This document shows positions 25,986 through 35,799 of a DNA stretch of 64,000 nt, piece after piece. Under the pieces are notes generated by a model that was given only the letters and a program-made list of their open reading frames with translations, was not told the DNA's origin and ran no database searches. How positions within the stretch are numbered: the stretch's first letter is position 1; each line of letters starts with the position of its first letter. Position numbers and translations under genes: made by a program. This DNA is from Clostridiales bacterium (lineage in GTDB: Bacteria > Bacillota > Clostridia > Christensenellales > CAG-138), in the NCBI GenBank assembly GCA_024691085.1, contig JAILNX010000038.1, positions 1 to 64,000 on the forward strand, given 5' to 3'.

Positions 25986-27443
25986 TTACTCTTTAAAAAG
26001 TCTCTTCCGCTCGGCGTCCACCTGCGGGAGCTTTTCTATATACGTCGTGATATCCTTCGGATTCGGGACGCGTTCGATCCTGCCGCCGTCCTGCCAAACC
26101 CTCTTTGTCATTGCTCCCGCGCCGTGCGCGAGGATGCTCATCCTATCCTCCATCATATCGATGTTGTAGACGCAGATATGACCTTCCTTCGAATAACCGA
26201 CGTTCTCGAGATTGCCCGCCATGTACTTCTGACGGTACATATAATACGGCTTCATTCCCATGCCCACCGCGCACTCTCTGCCAAGGCGAACCATCCGTTC
26301 GACAGTTTCAACGTCGGGAAGAACGTACTCGTTCATATGTTCCTTCAGACGCGACGCGCGCTTTATCGCAAGCGTATGCACGGTAAGACAGTCTGGATCG
26401 AGCCCGGCGATCTCTTCGAGGGAGTGCTCCATGTCCTTTTCGGTCTCGTTGGGAAGTCCCGCGATAAGATCCATATTGATCGAATCAAAGCCGAGCTCCC
26501 TTGCCGTCATAAAGCAGTCGATTATGTCGGCTGCGCTGTGATCGCGCCCGACGAGCCTCAGCGTCTTGTCGCACATGGTCTGCGGGTTGACGGATATCCT
26601 CGTTACGCCGTGCTCTTTCAGAACCTTGAGCTTATCCTTCGTTATCGTGTCGGGTCTTCCCGCCTCTACGGTGAACTCCTTCCCCGTCATTTCGTATGAC
26701 GCTGCGAGCGCGTCGAGGAGCATGTCAAGCTCGTCCGCCGTAAGCACAGTCGGCGTGCCTCCGCCAAAGTAGAACGAACGCGGAGTCAGACCGAGCTCCT
26801 TTACCATCGACGACCCAAGCGCGATATCTTTGAACAATGCGTTAAGGTACGCCTCCATGTCGGTCTTCTTCGTGCGTATCTCGGACGCGAACGAGCAGTA
26901 AAGGCAGCGCGTGCGGCAGAAGGGAACGCCGATATAGACGCCGATATCGCTGCTTTTCGCCGAGGCAAAGACCGGAAGCTGGACTTCGTTTATTTCCTTT
27001 GCGAGAGCTATCTTTTCGGGAGAAACGTCGAACTCCTCCCTCATCATCCTCTCCGCTTCCTCTTCCCCCTCCGTCCTCGCAAGCTCTGCAAGGAGCCTTG
27101 TCGGACGGATGCCCGTAAGGGATCCCCACGGGATCAGCCTGTCGGGATAAGCCGATCTTAAGCAGCGGAATATCGCTACCTTTATATTTCTTTTGGCGTA
27201 ACGTTTGCGAACTATCTCGTCGCCGTCTATATAAGGCGTCGTATGCGTATAGGAAAAAGTCTCTCCGTTCCGATCGAACACGACCGTCGAAACGAAGCTG
27301 TCCAATTCGGTATGAGCAACGCTTAAAGTCATGCCGTCGTCGAGTTCCTGTTCGTCGAGCGAGATCTCCGCTTCGGGTACGAACAGCCGTATCTCCTCCG
27401 AGACGTCGTTATAGTATTCAGGTGTGTTTGTGTTAAGCTTCAT
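25986..27443 (-). CDS. hemZ: Coproporphyrinogen dehydrogenase-like radical SAM protein HemZ
   Basis: 485 residues. The radical SAM cluster motif is CRTRCLYC in VPFCRTRCLYCSF. The N-terminal 130 residues and the C-terminal section (YYMYRQKYMAGNLENVGY) are those of HemZ, the oxygen-independent coproporphyrinogen III oxidase-like protein of Firmicutes. No other haem-synthesis gene is in this window, and family members do not all have proven oxidase activity. Last gene of the conserved minus-strand block; overlaps the preceding hydrolase gene by four bases. The hisS-aspS pair that often follows is replaced here by rpsU. Confidence 0.88.
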   Translation of the reverse strand: MKLNTNTPEYYNDVSEEIRLFVPEAEISLDEQELDDGMTLSVAHTELDSFVSTVVFDRNGETFSYTHTTPYIDGDEIVRKRYAKRNIKVAIFRCLRSAYPDRLIPWGSLTGIRPTRLLAELARTEGEEEAERMMREEFDVSPEKIALAKEINEVQLPVFASAKSSDIGVYIGVPFCRTRCLYCSFASEIRTKKTDMEAYLNALFKDIALGSSMVKELGLTPRSFYFGGGTPTVLTADELDMLLDALAASYEMTGKEFTVEAGRPDTITKDKLKVLKEHGVTRISVNPQTMCDKTLRLVGRDHSAADIIDCFMTARELGFDSINMDLIAGLPNETEKDMEHSLEEIAGLDPDCLTVHTLAIKRASRLKEHMNEYVLPDVETVERMVRLGRECAVGMGMKPYYMYRQKYMAGNLENVGYSKEGHICVYNIDMMEDRMSILAHGAGAMTKRVWQDGGRIERVPNPKDITTYIEKLPQVDAERKRLFKE

Positions 27444-28090
27444 TCGCAGATACCGTATATGGCGCAGGGATTGTTCTGCCTCTCAAATTCGAGCGTCGTT
27501 TCGCGGTCGTGTCCCGGAAGCACCCTGTAATCGCCCTTAAGCGCGAACAGACGATAGATGATCGAGTCGCAGAGTGCGGCGGCGTCGCCGCCGGGAAGAT
27601 CGGAACGGCCGTAGCTTGAATAGAAAAGCGTGTCGCCCGAGAAGATGACCTTTTCGTCATCGATGACAAAGCACATGCTGCCCTTTGTGTGTCCGGGTGT
27701 GAGTATCGCCGAGAAGGTGATTCCGGCTTCCGTGAAAACCGAGCCGTCTTTCAAAAGAACGTCCGCCTTCGCGGGCTCGAATCTGACGCCGATAAGCGAC
27801 GCGAGGCATGCCTTGCCGTCCTTAAGCGCGGGCGCGTCGATGCGGCTTATGATGACCTTCGCGCCGGTCGCCTCGGAAAGCCTTTTTACGCCGAGAATAT
27901 GGTCAAAATGGCCGTGGGTGATCAGTATCGCGGATACATTTAGATCGCGCTTTCGCGTCTCATCAAGCACCTTGGACGAGCTCGCGGGATCGATGACGAC
28001 GCATTTATCAAGGCCGTCACGCCACACGATATAGGTGTTGACGGCTAACGGGCCTGTCTGTACCGAAACTATGTTGAGTCTTGATTCCAT
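27440..28090 (-). CDS. MBL-fold metallohydrolase (glyoxalase II-like, YqgX type)
   Basis: 216 residues. The metal-binding signature ITHGHFDHILGV, the later LTPGHTKGSMCF and FSGDTLF, and the terminal LPGHDRETT are all present. Members hydrolyse thioesters such as S-lactoylglutathione or bacillithiol conjugates; the actual substrate is unknown. Position between dtd and hemZ is the standard Clostridia order. Confidence 0.9.
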   Translation of the reverse strand: MESRLNIVSVQTGPLAVNTYIVWRDGLDKCVVIDPASSSKVLDETRKRDLNVSAILITHGHFDHILGVKRLSEATGAKVIISRIDAPALKDGKACLASLIGVRFEPAKADVLLKDGSVFTEAGITFSAILTPGHTKGSMCFVIDDEKVIFSGDTLFYSSYGRSDLPGGDAAALCDSIIYRLFALKGDYRVLPGHDRETTLEFERQNNPCAIYGICE

Positions 28091-28093
28091 CTG

Positions 28094-28540
28094 TCAGAAT
28101 GATTTCTTGCTGTCAAGGAGTATCGTCACAGGGCCGTCGTTTACGAGGCTGACCTTCATATCCGCCCCGAACTCGCCCGTTTCAACGTGAAAGCTCTCGC
28201 GGAGCTTTGAAACTACATACTCATAAAGCGGGATCGCAGTATCGGGAAGCGCGGCCTCGATGAACGAAGGACGGTTGCCGTGACGGGCGTCGCCGTAAAG
28301 CGTGAACTGGGATACGACGAGGAGCTCGCCGTTCGCGTCATTAAGCGAAAGATTCATCTTGCCGTCCGGATCCTCGAACACGCGAAGACCGGATATCTTC
28401 TTCGCGATATAATCGGCGTCCTTCTCCGTATCGGATACGTGAACGCCTAAAAGGACGAGGAAACCCCGTCCTATGCTGCCTATCGTCCTGCCGTCAACGG
28501 TGACGGAGGCGTTATTTACTCTTTGTACTACCGCTCGCAT
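28094..28540 (-). CDS. dtd: D-aminoacyl-tRNA deacylase
   Basis: 148 residues, full length. Carries SQFTLYGD, and the [11 protein letters not shown] motif with the Gly-cis-Pro pair that selects D-amino acids and glycine. Hydrolyses D-aminoacyl-tRNAs formed by mischarging. It ends 3 bases before the MBL gene and begins 9 bases after rel. Confidence 0.95.
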   Translation of the reverse strand: MRAVVQRVNNASVTVDGRTIGSIGRGFLVLLGVHVSDTEKDADYIAKKISGLRVFEDPDGKMNLSLNDANGELLVVSQFTLYGDARHGNRPSFIEAALPDTAIPLYEYVVSKLRESFHVETGEFGADMKVSLVNDGPVTILLDSKKSF

Positions 28541-28549
28541 TTCGCCGCC

Positions 28550-30712
28550 TCAGCTCGATCTCTCAACCGAGATAACGTTGTCGAGCTTTTGTATGCTCTT
28601 GATGATATTCTGCAGCTGCTCGGAGTTGCTGACGTCGAACGTGAGCGTGATATCAACCGAATCGCCCAGAGATTTCGCGGTAAGGTATTTGGTATTGATG
28701 CGCATACTGAGAAGGAGCTGCGTGATCTCCATCATAATGCCCGCGCGTTCGCCGGCGATAACGTGGATCGTGACGGGGAACACCTGGTTGATGCCCGTGA
28801 CCCATTCGACCTCGATTATCCTCTCGACGTCGAGCATGAGCTGTTCGGCGTTCGGGCAGTCCTGCCTGTGAACGGAAACTCCCCTGCCCCTCGTGATATA
28901 GCCGAAAATCGGATCGCCGGGAACGGGCGTACAGCACTTCGCGAAATGCACGACCATATCGTGCTCGCCCTTCACGACTATGCCGCGCCCCTGGTCGTCG
29001 TAGCTCTCGTGAAGCTCTTCTTTCTTGAGCAGCTTCTCCTCTAGCTCGGCCTGCTTCTCCGCCTTGCGGTACTCCTCCATGAGCTTATGGAGCGCCTGAC
29101 CGGTCGTCATACCGCCGTAGCCGATAGCGGCGTAAACGTCGTCGATCTCGTTAAGGGTAAAGCGCTTAAGAAGCGGCGCGAAGTATTCCGGCTTGACGAG
29201 ATCGGAGAGCTTCTTCCCCTGGCGCTTTGCCGCCTCGGAGAGCATTTCGCGTCCTCTCTGGACGTTCTCCTCGCGGTTCGCCTTCTTGAACCACTGCCTG
29301 ATCTTGGTCTTCGCCTGCGAAGTCTTTGCGTAATTCAGCCAGTCGCGGCCGGGTGTCGCCTGCTGGTTCGTGATGATCTCGACAACGTCGTGTGTCTTGA
29401 GCTTATGATCGAGCTTGACGAGCGCGCCGTTGACCTTGGCGTGCTGGATGTGATTTCCGACGTTAGTATGAATGCGGTAAGCGAAGTCGATGGGCGTCGA
29501 TCCCGCGGGAAGGTCGATGATCTCGCCGTTCGGAGTAAGTACGTAAACGTAGTCCGAGAAGAAGTCCTTGCGGATATTCTCGATGAACTCCTTAGTGGAA
29601 TCGGCGTCGGAATCATAGTTGATTAGATCTCGTACCCACGCGAGCTTCGAATCGAGCTCATCGGGTCTTGCCCTGCCCTCTTTATAAAGCCAATGCGCCG
29701 CGACGCCGTATTCCGCCGTTCTGTGCATCTCCTGCGTTCTGATCTGCACCTCGAAGGGCATGCCGAGATCGCTGAAGAGCGTCGTGTGAAGCGAGCGGTA
29801 CATATTGGTCTTCGGCATGGAGATATAGTCTTTGAACCTTCCGGGCATGGGCTTCCATATCGAATGGATAACGCCGAGCGCGGCGTAGCAGTCGTTGACC
29901 GTATCGACGATGACCCTTATCGCGACAAGATCGTAGATCTCGCTCAGGCTCTTGTTGTTCTTTTTCAGCTTGCGGAATATGGAATACATGTGCTTCCTTC
30001 TTCCGCTAATCTCGCACCGGATACCCGCCTTCGCGAGCGAATCGACGATGGTCTTTACCGCGGAATTGAGGAGCCTCATGCGTTCTTCCTGCTGAGGCTC
30101 GATAAGTGAGCACAGATGCCTCCACTCCTCGGGATAGAGGTACTCGAAGGAAAGATCCTCGAGCTCAGCCTTGATCGCGCCCATACCGAAGCGGTCGGCG
30201 AGCGGTGCGTAAACGTCGAGCGTTTCCCTCGCTATCCTCTGCCGTTTCTCGGGAGCGCAAATGCCGAGAGTGCGCATATTGTGAAGACGGTCGGCGAGCT
30301 TAATGATAACGACTCGGACGTCGTTCGCCATGGCGAGATACATCTTTCTTAAGTTCTCCGCCTGACGTTCCTCGCGCGATTCGAGGTCGCTTGTATGTCC
30401 TGTCTTGGTGAGCTTCGTAACTCCGTCGACCATCAGCGCGATATCCTCGCCGAAGGACTCCTTGATCTTGTCGACAGTTATGTCTAAGCCGTCCTCAACG
30501 ACGTCGTGTAGAAGTCCCGCGGCGACCGTCTCCGCGTCCATATCCATGTTCGCGAGCAGGATAGCGACGGCTTCCGGGTGTATGTAGTACGGGTCGCCGG
30601 ACTCGCGCTTCTGTCCCTCGTGAGCTTTCTTCGCAAACTCCTCAGCACGGCGGATAAGCTCGACCTTTTCAGGCGAATACTTCTTTTCGCAAATGCTCAT
30701 AAGACGATCCAT
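28550..30712 (-). CDS. rel: Bifunctional (p)ppGpp synthetase/hydrolase Rel
   Basis: 720 residues. Domain order: HD hydrolase (about 20-180, with HDVVEDG), synthetase (about 225-345), TGS (about 385-445, DLPAGSTPIDFAYRIHTNVG), zinc-finger/helical region with CC and H residues (FAKCCTPVPGDPI), and ACT (about 645-718). The HD motif is intact, so the protein should both make and degrade the stringent-response alarmone. Very strong RBS AAGGAGGT. Lies between apt and dtd. Confidence 0.97.
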   Translation of the reverse strand: MDRLMSICEKKYSPEKVELIRRAEEFAKKAHEGQKRESGDPYYIHPEAVAILLANMDMDAETVAAGLLHDVVEDGLDITVDKIKESFGEDIALMVDGVTKLTKTGHTSDLESREERQAENLRKMYLAMANDVRVVIIKLADRLHNMRTLGICAPEKRQRIARETLDVYAPLADRFGMGAIKAELEDLSFEYLYPEEWRHLCSLIEPQQEERMRLLNSAVKTIVDSLAKAGIRCEISGRRKHMYSIFRKLKKNNKSLSEIYDLVAIRVIVDTVNDCYAALGVIHSIWKPMPGRFKDYISMPKTNMYRSLHTTLFSDLGMPFEVQIRTQEMHRTAEYGVAAHWLYKEGRARPDELDSKLAWVRDLINYDSDADSTKEFIENIRKDFFSDYVYVLTPNGEIIDLPAGSTPIDFAYRIHTNVGNHIQHAKVNGALVKLDHKLKTHDVVEIITNQQATPGRDWLNYAKTSQAKTKIRQWFKKANREENVQRGREMLSEAAKRQGKKLSDLVKPEYFAPLLKRFTLNEIDDVYAAIGYGGMTTGQALHKLMEEYRKAEKQAELEEKLLKKEELHESYDDQGRGIVVKGEHDMVVHFAKCCTPVPGDPIFGYITRGRGVSVHRQDCPNAEQLMLDVERIIEVEWVTGINQVFPVTIHVIAGERAGIMMEITQLLLSMRINTKYLTAKSLGDSVDITLTFDVSNSEQLQNIIKSIQKLDNVISVERSS

Positions 30713-30746
30713 ACGTTACACCTCCTTCTCGTTTTTTTTGTTCCTG

Positions 30747-31271
30747 TTAATACTTTATGATGGACTTGACGTCGGTGCCGATCAGCTTTTCTCTTCCGCC
30801 GAGATCGGTGAGCTCGATCGCAAACGCCGCGGCGACGACCTCCGCTCCGATCTTCTCGACGAGCTTGATCGTTGCGGCTGCGGTGCCTCCGGTCGCGAGC
30901 AGATCGTCGACGAGAGCTACGCGCTGGCCGGGCTTGATGGCGTCCTTATGGATCTCGAGGCAGTCGCTGCCGTATTCGAGACCGTAAGAGAAGTTGAAGA
31001 CCTCTGCGGGGAGCTTGCCCGGCTTCCTCGCGAGGACGAATCCGGCGCCGAGAGCATAGGCTACAGGCGCTCCGATGACGAAGCCCCTCGCCTCGGGACC
31101 GATAACGATATCGACGTTGAGATCGCGGAGGCTGTCGGCAAGCTGGGAAATGAGCTGGTTATACGCCTCGGGATCCTTTACAAGCGTAGTGATATCGTAA
31201 AACAGGATGCCTTCCTTGGGATAATCGGGTATCTCTCTGATAACGTTTTTAAAATCCTGTTCGCTGAACAT
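30747..31271 (-). CDS. apt: Adenine phosphoribosyltransferase
   Basis: 174 residues, full length. The PRPP-binding motif is VALVDDLLATGGTA, and the N-terminal IPDYPKEGILFYDITTL is characteristic. Salvages adenine to AMP. Standard neighbour of rel and recJ. Confidence 0.97.
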   Translation of the reverse strand: MFSEQDFKNVIREIPDYPKEGILFYDITTLVKDPEAYNQLISQLADSLRDLNVDIVIGPEARGFVIGAPVAYALGAGFVLARKPGKLPAEVFNFSYGLEYGSDCLEIHKDAIKPGQRVALVDDLLATGGTAAATIKLVEKIGAEVVAAAFAIELTDLGGREKLIGTDVKSIIKY

Positions 31272-31298
31272 AATTAGCCTCCTGAATAAATCGATTTA

Positions 31299-33704
31299 TT
31301 ATGAGCTTTCGCCGTACTGCACGTTCGACACCCTCGCATACAGCGGGCTTTCGCTTAAACATCTGCGTTCTGTATTTCCGATCCTTACGGCCTTGCCGCC
31401 GTTGTCGGTTATGAATCCGAGCTCTGAAAACACTCTGATAGCAAACTCGGTCTGATACTTCGGACGGTTCAGCACCTCGCAAAGCTCCGATACGAGCTCG
31501 GGAAGCGAGTAATTCCTCGCGTTTATCATGCGGAAGACGGTCTTGTAATAAAGTCCCATCTCGTCGCGGCTTATCGAGAAGCCGCCGATGATATCGGAAA
31601 AGTCGGAAGAGTTCGGAGTCCTTTCGATCCTTGCCCCGGGGAATGCCTTCGCTACCGCGTCATACGCGCCGGCGGAATAAGGCTCGTCCGCAAACAGTAT
31701 CCTGTTGAATCCCTTTTGCGGAAGTCTGTCCATATTCGGGGCAAGCAGTACGACGTTGCCCGCGAACACGCCTTCCGGAACGTTTCCGAAATAGACCTCG
31801 AAGTTCTCTGCATTCTCGGACGCAAGCTCGCGCATTACGTTTTCCGCGCACTCGACGGAGAAAACAAGCACGAGAAGCCCGGCAAACGTACTCTTCACGA
31901 GCGTCGAAACCTTGCCGGGATAAACGTCGGGAAGCGTGCCGCCGGACTCGGTCTTCGTCTGGCCGTGAAGGAACGCCTCGTAGAACCAGGTCATATTGCT
32001 CTTTAAGAACCTTGACGTGCAGCGCGGAAGATCGGGTCTTACGGAGATGATCCTCATCTGCAGGTTCTCAGAACCGTTCCAGTTGTTGACAGTCGGAGAA
32101 TAAAGGAGCGAAATGCTTTCCGCGCGCATGATCGATTCAAAGCTCGACCCGCCGCAGAAATACACACTCTCGAACGAGGATCTGCCTTGTCTTAAGTCCA
32201 TCCTCAGATGCTGACCGTCGCAGCCGAAGCGCTTGATATGGAATGGGCTGACGTTCGACACGTGGAACACCGGGCAGGGGTTGCCCTCGCCAAACGGCGA
32301 AAGCATCTCAAGCTGGCGGGTCAGCTCCATCGTGATCTCGCCGAAATCCTCGTCGAATTCGTAGCAGCGTCTCGGCACGAACAGATCGGGCGAGCAGTTG
32401 TTTGCGAAGTATTCTTCAAGGGCGTCGGCGCATTTTTTGAACATGCTCTTTTCCATCGACACGCCGGCCGCCTTCGCGTGACCGCCGAATCTTAAGAAAA
32501 GATCGGCGTTGGCCTTAAGCGCGTCGTGGATGTTTATCCCCTCTATCGAACGGGACGAGCCCTTATAGATATCATAGTATTCCGAGAACAGGACCGTTGG
32601 ACGGTTGTATAGCTCCGCGAGCCTTGACGCCGCGATTCCGATAACGCCGGGATTCCATTTATCAGAGGCAAGAACGATAACGTGCTTATCGGATACGTCG
32701 AGTTCCTCGACCATCTTTATCGCCTCGTTAAGGATGCTCTGCTCCTCCGCCTGGCGCTGCTCGTTCATCTCGGAAAGCTGGGAGATGATCCTCGCTGCTT
32801 CCTCCTCGTCCTCGGTCATGAACAGCTCCACGCCGAGCGACGCGTCTCCCATACGTCCGGAAGCGTTAAGCTTCGGAGCGATGCCGTAGCTTATCGTATA
32901 AACGGAATAGGGTTTCTTGGTAGACGACAAACTGTCGAGCAGCATCCTCATGCCGAGACAGCATTCGCCTTTGTTCAAAGCCTCGAGGGCGTATTTTACG
33001 AAAAAGCGGTTCTCGTCAAGAAGCGGAACGACGTCCGCGACGGTCGCCACTCCTGCGAGGAATATGTAATCCTTCGCCGCTTCGACGCCGCCGAGCGCCT
33101 GTATGAGCTTCAAAGCCGTACCGGCTCCGCAGAGATAATTCGGATAAGCGTCACCCGCGATGGTGTGACAGACGACCGCCGTGCATTCGGGTATGTCCTC
33201 CGGCGGGATATGATGATCCGTCACGATGACGTCGATGCCGAGGTCTCTGGCATAGGCGATCTCCTTGGTTGCGGAAATGCCGTTATCGACGGTAATGATA
33301 AGCGTCACGCCGGCCTCGTAAAGGGCGTCGATCGCCTTCTCGCTTATGCCGTAACCCTCGTCCTTTCTTGACGGGATCCTGTAGGACACCTCCGCGCCGA
33401 TGCTTAATAGATAATGCAGAAGAATGGTCGTCGCGCAGATGCCGTCAACGTCATAATCGCCGTAGATGCAGATGCTTTCGCCGCTCTCTACGGCCTTTTC
33501 GATCCTCTCGACGGCCTTGTCCATGTTAGGAAGATCGTAAGGATCCCTGAGCACGGATATGTCGGGGAACATGAACCGTTTGCGGTCCTCTTCGGTGACG
33601 ATCCCCCTCGCCCTGAGCGCACGCATCACGATCGGAAGGAACGCCTGATTGCGGTCGGCTTCCGTTTCGGGTGTGTAATATCTCGATGGCGAGTAGATTA
33701 TCAT
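31299..33704 (-). CDS. recJ: Single-stranded-DNA exonuclease RecJ
   Basis: 801 residues. DHH phosphoesterase core with IYGDYDVDGICAT, TDHHIPPE, the DHHA1 nucleic-acid-binding region (GGHAKAAGVSM) and an OB-type domain. A C-terminal region of about 230 residues makes it longer than Escherichia coli RecJ, as is common in Firmicutes. It degrades single-stranded DNA 5'-3' during recombination and repair. It starts six bases after the SCIFF maturase gene, where other Clostridia usually have secD and secF. Confidence 0.93.
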   Translation of the reverse strand: MIIYSPSRYYTPETEADRNQAFLPIVMRALRARGIVTEEDRKRFMFPDISVLRDPYDLPNMDKAVERIEKAVESGESICIYGDYDVDGICATTILLHYLLSIGAEVSYRIPSRKDEGYGISEKAIDALYEAGVTLIITVDNGISATKEIAYARDLGIDVIVTDHHIPPEDIPECTAVVCHTIAGDAYPNYLCGAGTALKLIQALGGVEAAKDYIFLAGVATVADVVPLLDENRFFVKYALEALNKGECCLGMRMLLDSLSSTKKPYSVYTISYGIAPKLNASGRMGDASLGVELFMTEDEEEAARIISQLSEMNEQRQAEEQSILNEAIKMVEELDVSDKHVIVLASDKWNPGVIGIAASRLAELYNRPTVLFSEYYDIYKGSSRSIEGINIHDALKANADLFLRFGGHAKAAGVSMEKSMFKKCADALEEYFANNCSPDLFVPRRCYEFDEDFGEITMELTRQLEMLSPFGEGNPCPVFHVSNVSPFHIKRFGCDGQHLRMDLRQGRSSFESVYFCGGSSFESIMRAESISLLYSPTVNNWNGSENLQMRIISVRPDLPRCTSRFLKSNMTWFYEAFLHGQTKTESGGTLPDVYPGKVSTLVKSTFAGLLVLVFSVECAENVMRELASENAENFEVYFGNVPEGVFAGNVVLLAPNMDRLPQKGFNRILFADEPYSAGAYDAVAKAFPGARIERTPNSSDFSDIIGGFSISRDEMGLYYKTVFRMINARNYSLPELVSELCEVLNRPKYQTEFAIRVFSELGFITDNGGKAVRIGNTERRCLSESPLYARVSNVQYGESS

Positions 33705-33710
33705 TCTTAG

Positions 33711-35054
33711 TTAATCCTTCTTCGTCGCCATACCTATGGCGATCTCCGTTCTTTTTTTCAAAAGCCTGCAGCTTATATCACAGGGCTCGAAGATCGAGCC
33801 GTTGAGCTTGTGCGCGTTCGCCGCGCAGCCGCCCGAGCAGTAATACTTCGCCCAGCACTTCGAGCATTTTTCCTTGGTAAAGATGTTGCAGGAACCGAAG
33901 TTCCTCCTTATATCGTCGTTAAGCCTGACATCGCCGTTCTCGTCCGCATCGAGTACGTTGCCGAGAAGGAAGTTCTCGTCGCCGACGAACTGATGGCAGG
34001 GATACACGTTGCCGTTCGGAGCGACCGCAACGTATTCGACGCCTGCGCCGCAGCCGAGCGCGCGCTTTGCGAGACATGGAGCGTTGTCAAGGTCGATATG
34101 GAAATGGAAGAAGTTGAAGGGCTTCCCCTCCTTCTTCCTCTCGAGCACGAAATCGGCAAGCCTGTCGTATTCCTTTATCGCAGTTTCTACGTTCGACTCG
34201 TTGATCGCGTGGGGCTCGTCGGGCTTCAGCACGACCGGCTCGATCGAGATCTGTTCAAACCCGAGATCGGTCAGCGCCTTTACGTCCTCTGTAAAGTCGA
34301 GGTTGTCCGCCGTATAGGTTCCCCTGATGTAATGCTCGCCTTCGCCGCGTTCCCTAACGAGCTTCTGCGCCTTGGGAACGATGACGTCATACGAGCCCTT
34401 CCTGTTTGGAGTGACCCTTAACGCGTCGTGCACCTCGCGGCGTCCGTCGATCGAGATAACGACGTTGTACATCTCTTTGTTTATGAAATCGATCTTCTCG
34501 TCATCAAGCGCGACGCCGTTGGTGGTAATGGTGAAATTGATATGCTTGTTATGCTTTTTTTCAAGCTCGCGTCCGTAGACGACGATCTGTTTCACGACGT
34601 CCCAGTTCATCAAAGGCTCGCCGCCGAAAAGATCGACCTCGAGATGATAGCGGCCGCCGGACCTTTTCACCAGCATATCGAGCGCGGCCTTTGCCGTGGA
34701 GAACGGCATAAGCATCCTGCCGCCGTGGAACTCGCCGGTTTCGGCAAAGCAGTAGGCGCAGCGAAGATTGCAGTCGTGCGCTACGTTCAGGCACATTGAT
34801 TTGATGGGAGAAACGGCGCCGTCGGCCTTAACGGGCTTGGGCGCGGGAGTATCGAAAAGACCCTCTGATTTAAGCTCTTCGATCTCCTCGACGATCTCGT
34901 CTATCAATGAACGAGAATAGGGCAATGCGTAAAGTGCATTGCCCCGCTCTAAAGCGCTTATTACATCGAACGAGGGTTTGTCCACCTCGTGTACGGCTCC
35001 GCTCTCAACATCCAGCACAAGATATGTGCCGCGATATTCAAATGCGTGGATCAT
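33711..35054 (-). CDS. scfB: SCIFF peptide maturase (radical SAM/SPASM)
   Basis: 447 residues. Radical SAM motif CNLRCAYC (Cys95, Cys99, Cys102) and a C-terminal SPASM domain with many cysteines (YPCHQF, CSKCWAKYYCSGGC, EPCDISC) for auxiliary Fe-S clusters. The N-terminal part resembles a RiPP recognition element. The family installs thioether bonds between cysteines and other residues of the SCIFF peptide. The start ATG 35054 is two bases from the stop of the precursor gene with no clear ribosome binding site, so translation is probably coupled. Confidence 0.95.
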   Translation of the reverse strand: MIHAFEYRGTYLVLDVESGAVHEVDKPSFDVISALERGNALYALPYSRSLIDEIVEEIEELKSEGLFDTPAPKPVKADGAVSPIKSMCLNVAHDCNLRCAYCFAETGEFHGGRMLMPFSTAKAALDMLVKRSGGRYHLEVDLFGGEPLMNWDVVKQIVVYGRELEKKHNKHINFTITTNGVALDDEKIDFINKEMYNVVISIDGRREVHDALRVTPNRKGSYDVIVPKAQKLVRERGEGEHYIRGTYTADNLDFTEDVKALTDLGFEQISIEPVVLKPDEPHAINESNVETAIKEYDRLADFVLERKKEGKPFNFFHFHIDLDNAPCLAKRALGCGAGVEYVAVAPNGNVYPCHQFVGDENFLLGNVLDADENGDVRLNDDIRRNFGSCNIFTKEKCSKCWAKYYCSGGCAANAHKLNGSIFEPCDISCRLLKKRTEIAIGMATKKD

Positions 35055-35056
35055 TA

Positions 35057-35200
35057 TTACTTAGCCGTCTTAACGCACTTCTGATTCGCGACAGTGCAGG
35101 AAGTTTTGCAAGCGGACTGGCAGGACGCCTGGCACTCGCCGCAAGCGGTATTCTCACCGGACCTTAAGCAGGGCTTCTGAATGTTCTTGATGTGCTTCAT
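35057..35200 (-). CDS. scfA: SCIFF ranthipeptide precursor
   Basis: 47 residues: MKHIKNIQKPCLR, then a cysteine-rich core GECQASCQSACKTSCTVANQ and KCVKTAK. The core is the nearly invariant SCIFF signature (six cysteines in forty-five residues). This copy has seven cysteines, at positions 11, 20, 23, 27, 31, 35 and 42; Cys11 lies in the leader-core boundary and is the unusual one. RBS AGGAGGA on the minus strand. Directly followed by its maturase. Its physiological role is not settled, with reports pointing to quorum-like regulation in Clostridia. Confidence 0.96.
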   Translation of the reverse strand: MKHIKNIQKPCLRSGENTACGECQASCQSACKTSCTVANQKCVKTAK

Positions 35201-35238
35201 AAAAATATCCTCCTGTGGAACATATTAATTTATTGTAA

Positions 35239-35267
35239 ATTATACACCATTCGGCGCCCTTTTTCAA
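35239..35267 (-). promoter_or_regulatory. Sigma-A promoter for the SCIFF peptide
   Basis: Minus strand TTGAAA (35262-35267), 17-bp spacer, TATAAT (35239-35244), about 35 bases before the start codon. Confidence 0.85.
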
Positions 35268-35308
35268 CCCTTTTTTTATAGAATAAGAAACAATGCCGTT
35301 TTTCCCGT

Positions 35309-35698
35309 TCACGCCCGCCGCAAATTGGATACGATGCCCACCGCGGCGCCCGCGATCACGCACATAAGAACGTCCGTAAGGAGCGACAAGCCGATATCGA
35401 ATTTACCCGCAAAGAGGGAAAAAACGATAAATGTTATAAGCATATACGCGCCTGCTGCTGCAGCTCCCATCAATGGCGCTCTCCCCGCGCCGGAGCGTAC
35501 CGCGATGATGGCGGCAAGCACGGCCGCAAGCACCTTTACGGCAATGTTAATATAAGGTATCGTGTCCACTTTGAGCCACTGCTTCTGAAGCACGAAAGCG
35601 AATAGAACGACGAGCAGCACGCTCAAAGCAGCCGCCGCGAGGGACGCCTTAAGTATGGTCAGGACTGCGTTCTTTTCCTTTACGGTCTTTGTTTTCAT
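35309..35698 (-). CDS. TIGR04086 family membrane protein
   Basis: 129 residues from ATG 35698, which AAGGAGGG precedes (an upstream ATG at 35728 has no ribosome binding site). Four hydrophobic helices; begins MKTKTVKEKNAVLTILKASL. It belongs to the small membrane protein family found next to SCIFF and yajC in Clostridia (YkrE-like). Function unknown. The conserved linkage suggests a role near the SCIFF peptide or the Sec channel, but this is inference. Confidence 0.8.
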   Translation of the reverse strand: MKTKTVKEKNAVLTILKASLAAAALSVLLVVLFAFVLQKQWLKVDTIPYINIAVKVLAAVLAAIIAVRSGAGRAPLMGAAAAGAYMLITFIVFSLFAGKFDIGLSLLTDVLMCVIAGAAVGIVSNLRRA

Positions 35699-35748
35699 CC
35701 GGTTCTCTGCCCTCCTTGAATAGCTCATGAAAGCATATTCCGGATGAC

Positions 35749-35784
35749 AGAAAAAAATAACGGGAAGGACTTCCGCCCTTCCCG
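35749..35784 (-). terminator. Terminator after yajC
   Basis: CGGGAAGG (35761-35768) and CCTTCCCG (35777-35784), with a run of T on the minus strand (35749-35757). Confidence 0.9.
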
Positions 35785-35799
35785 CTTTGTGGTCTTAAA

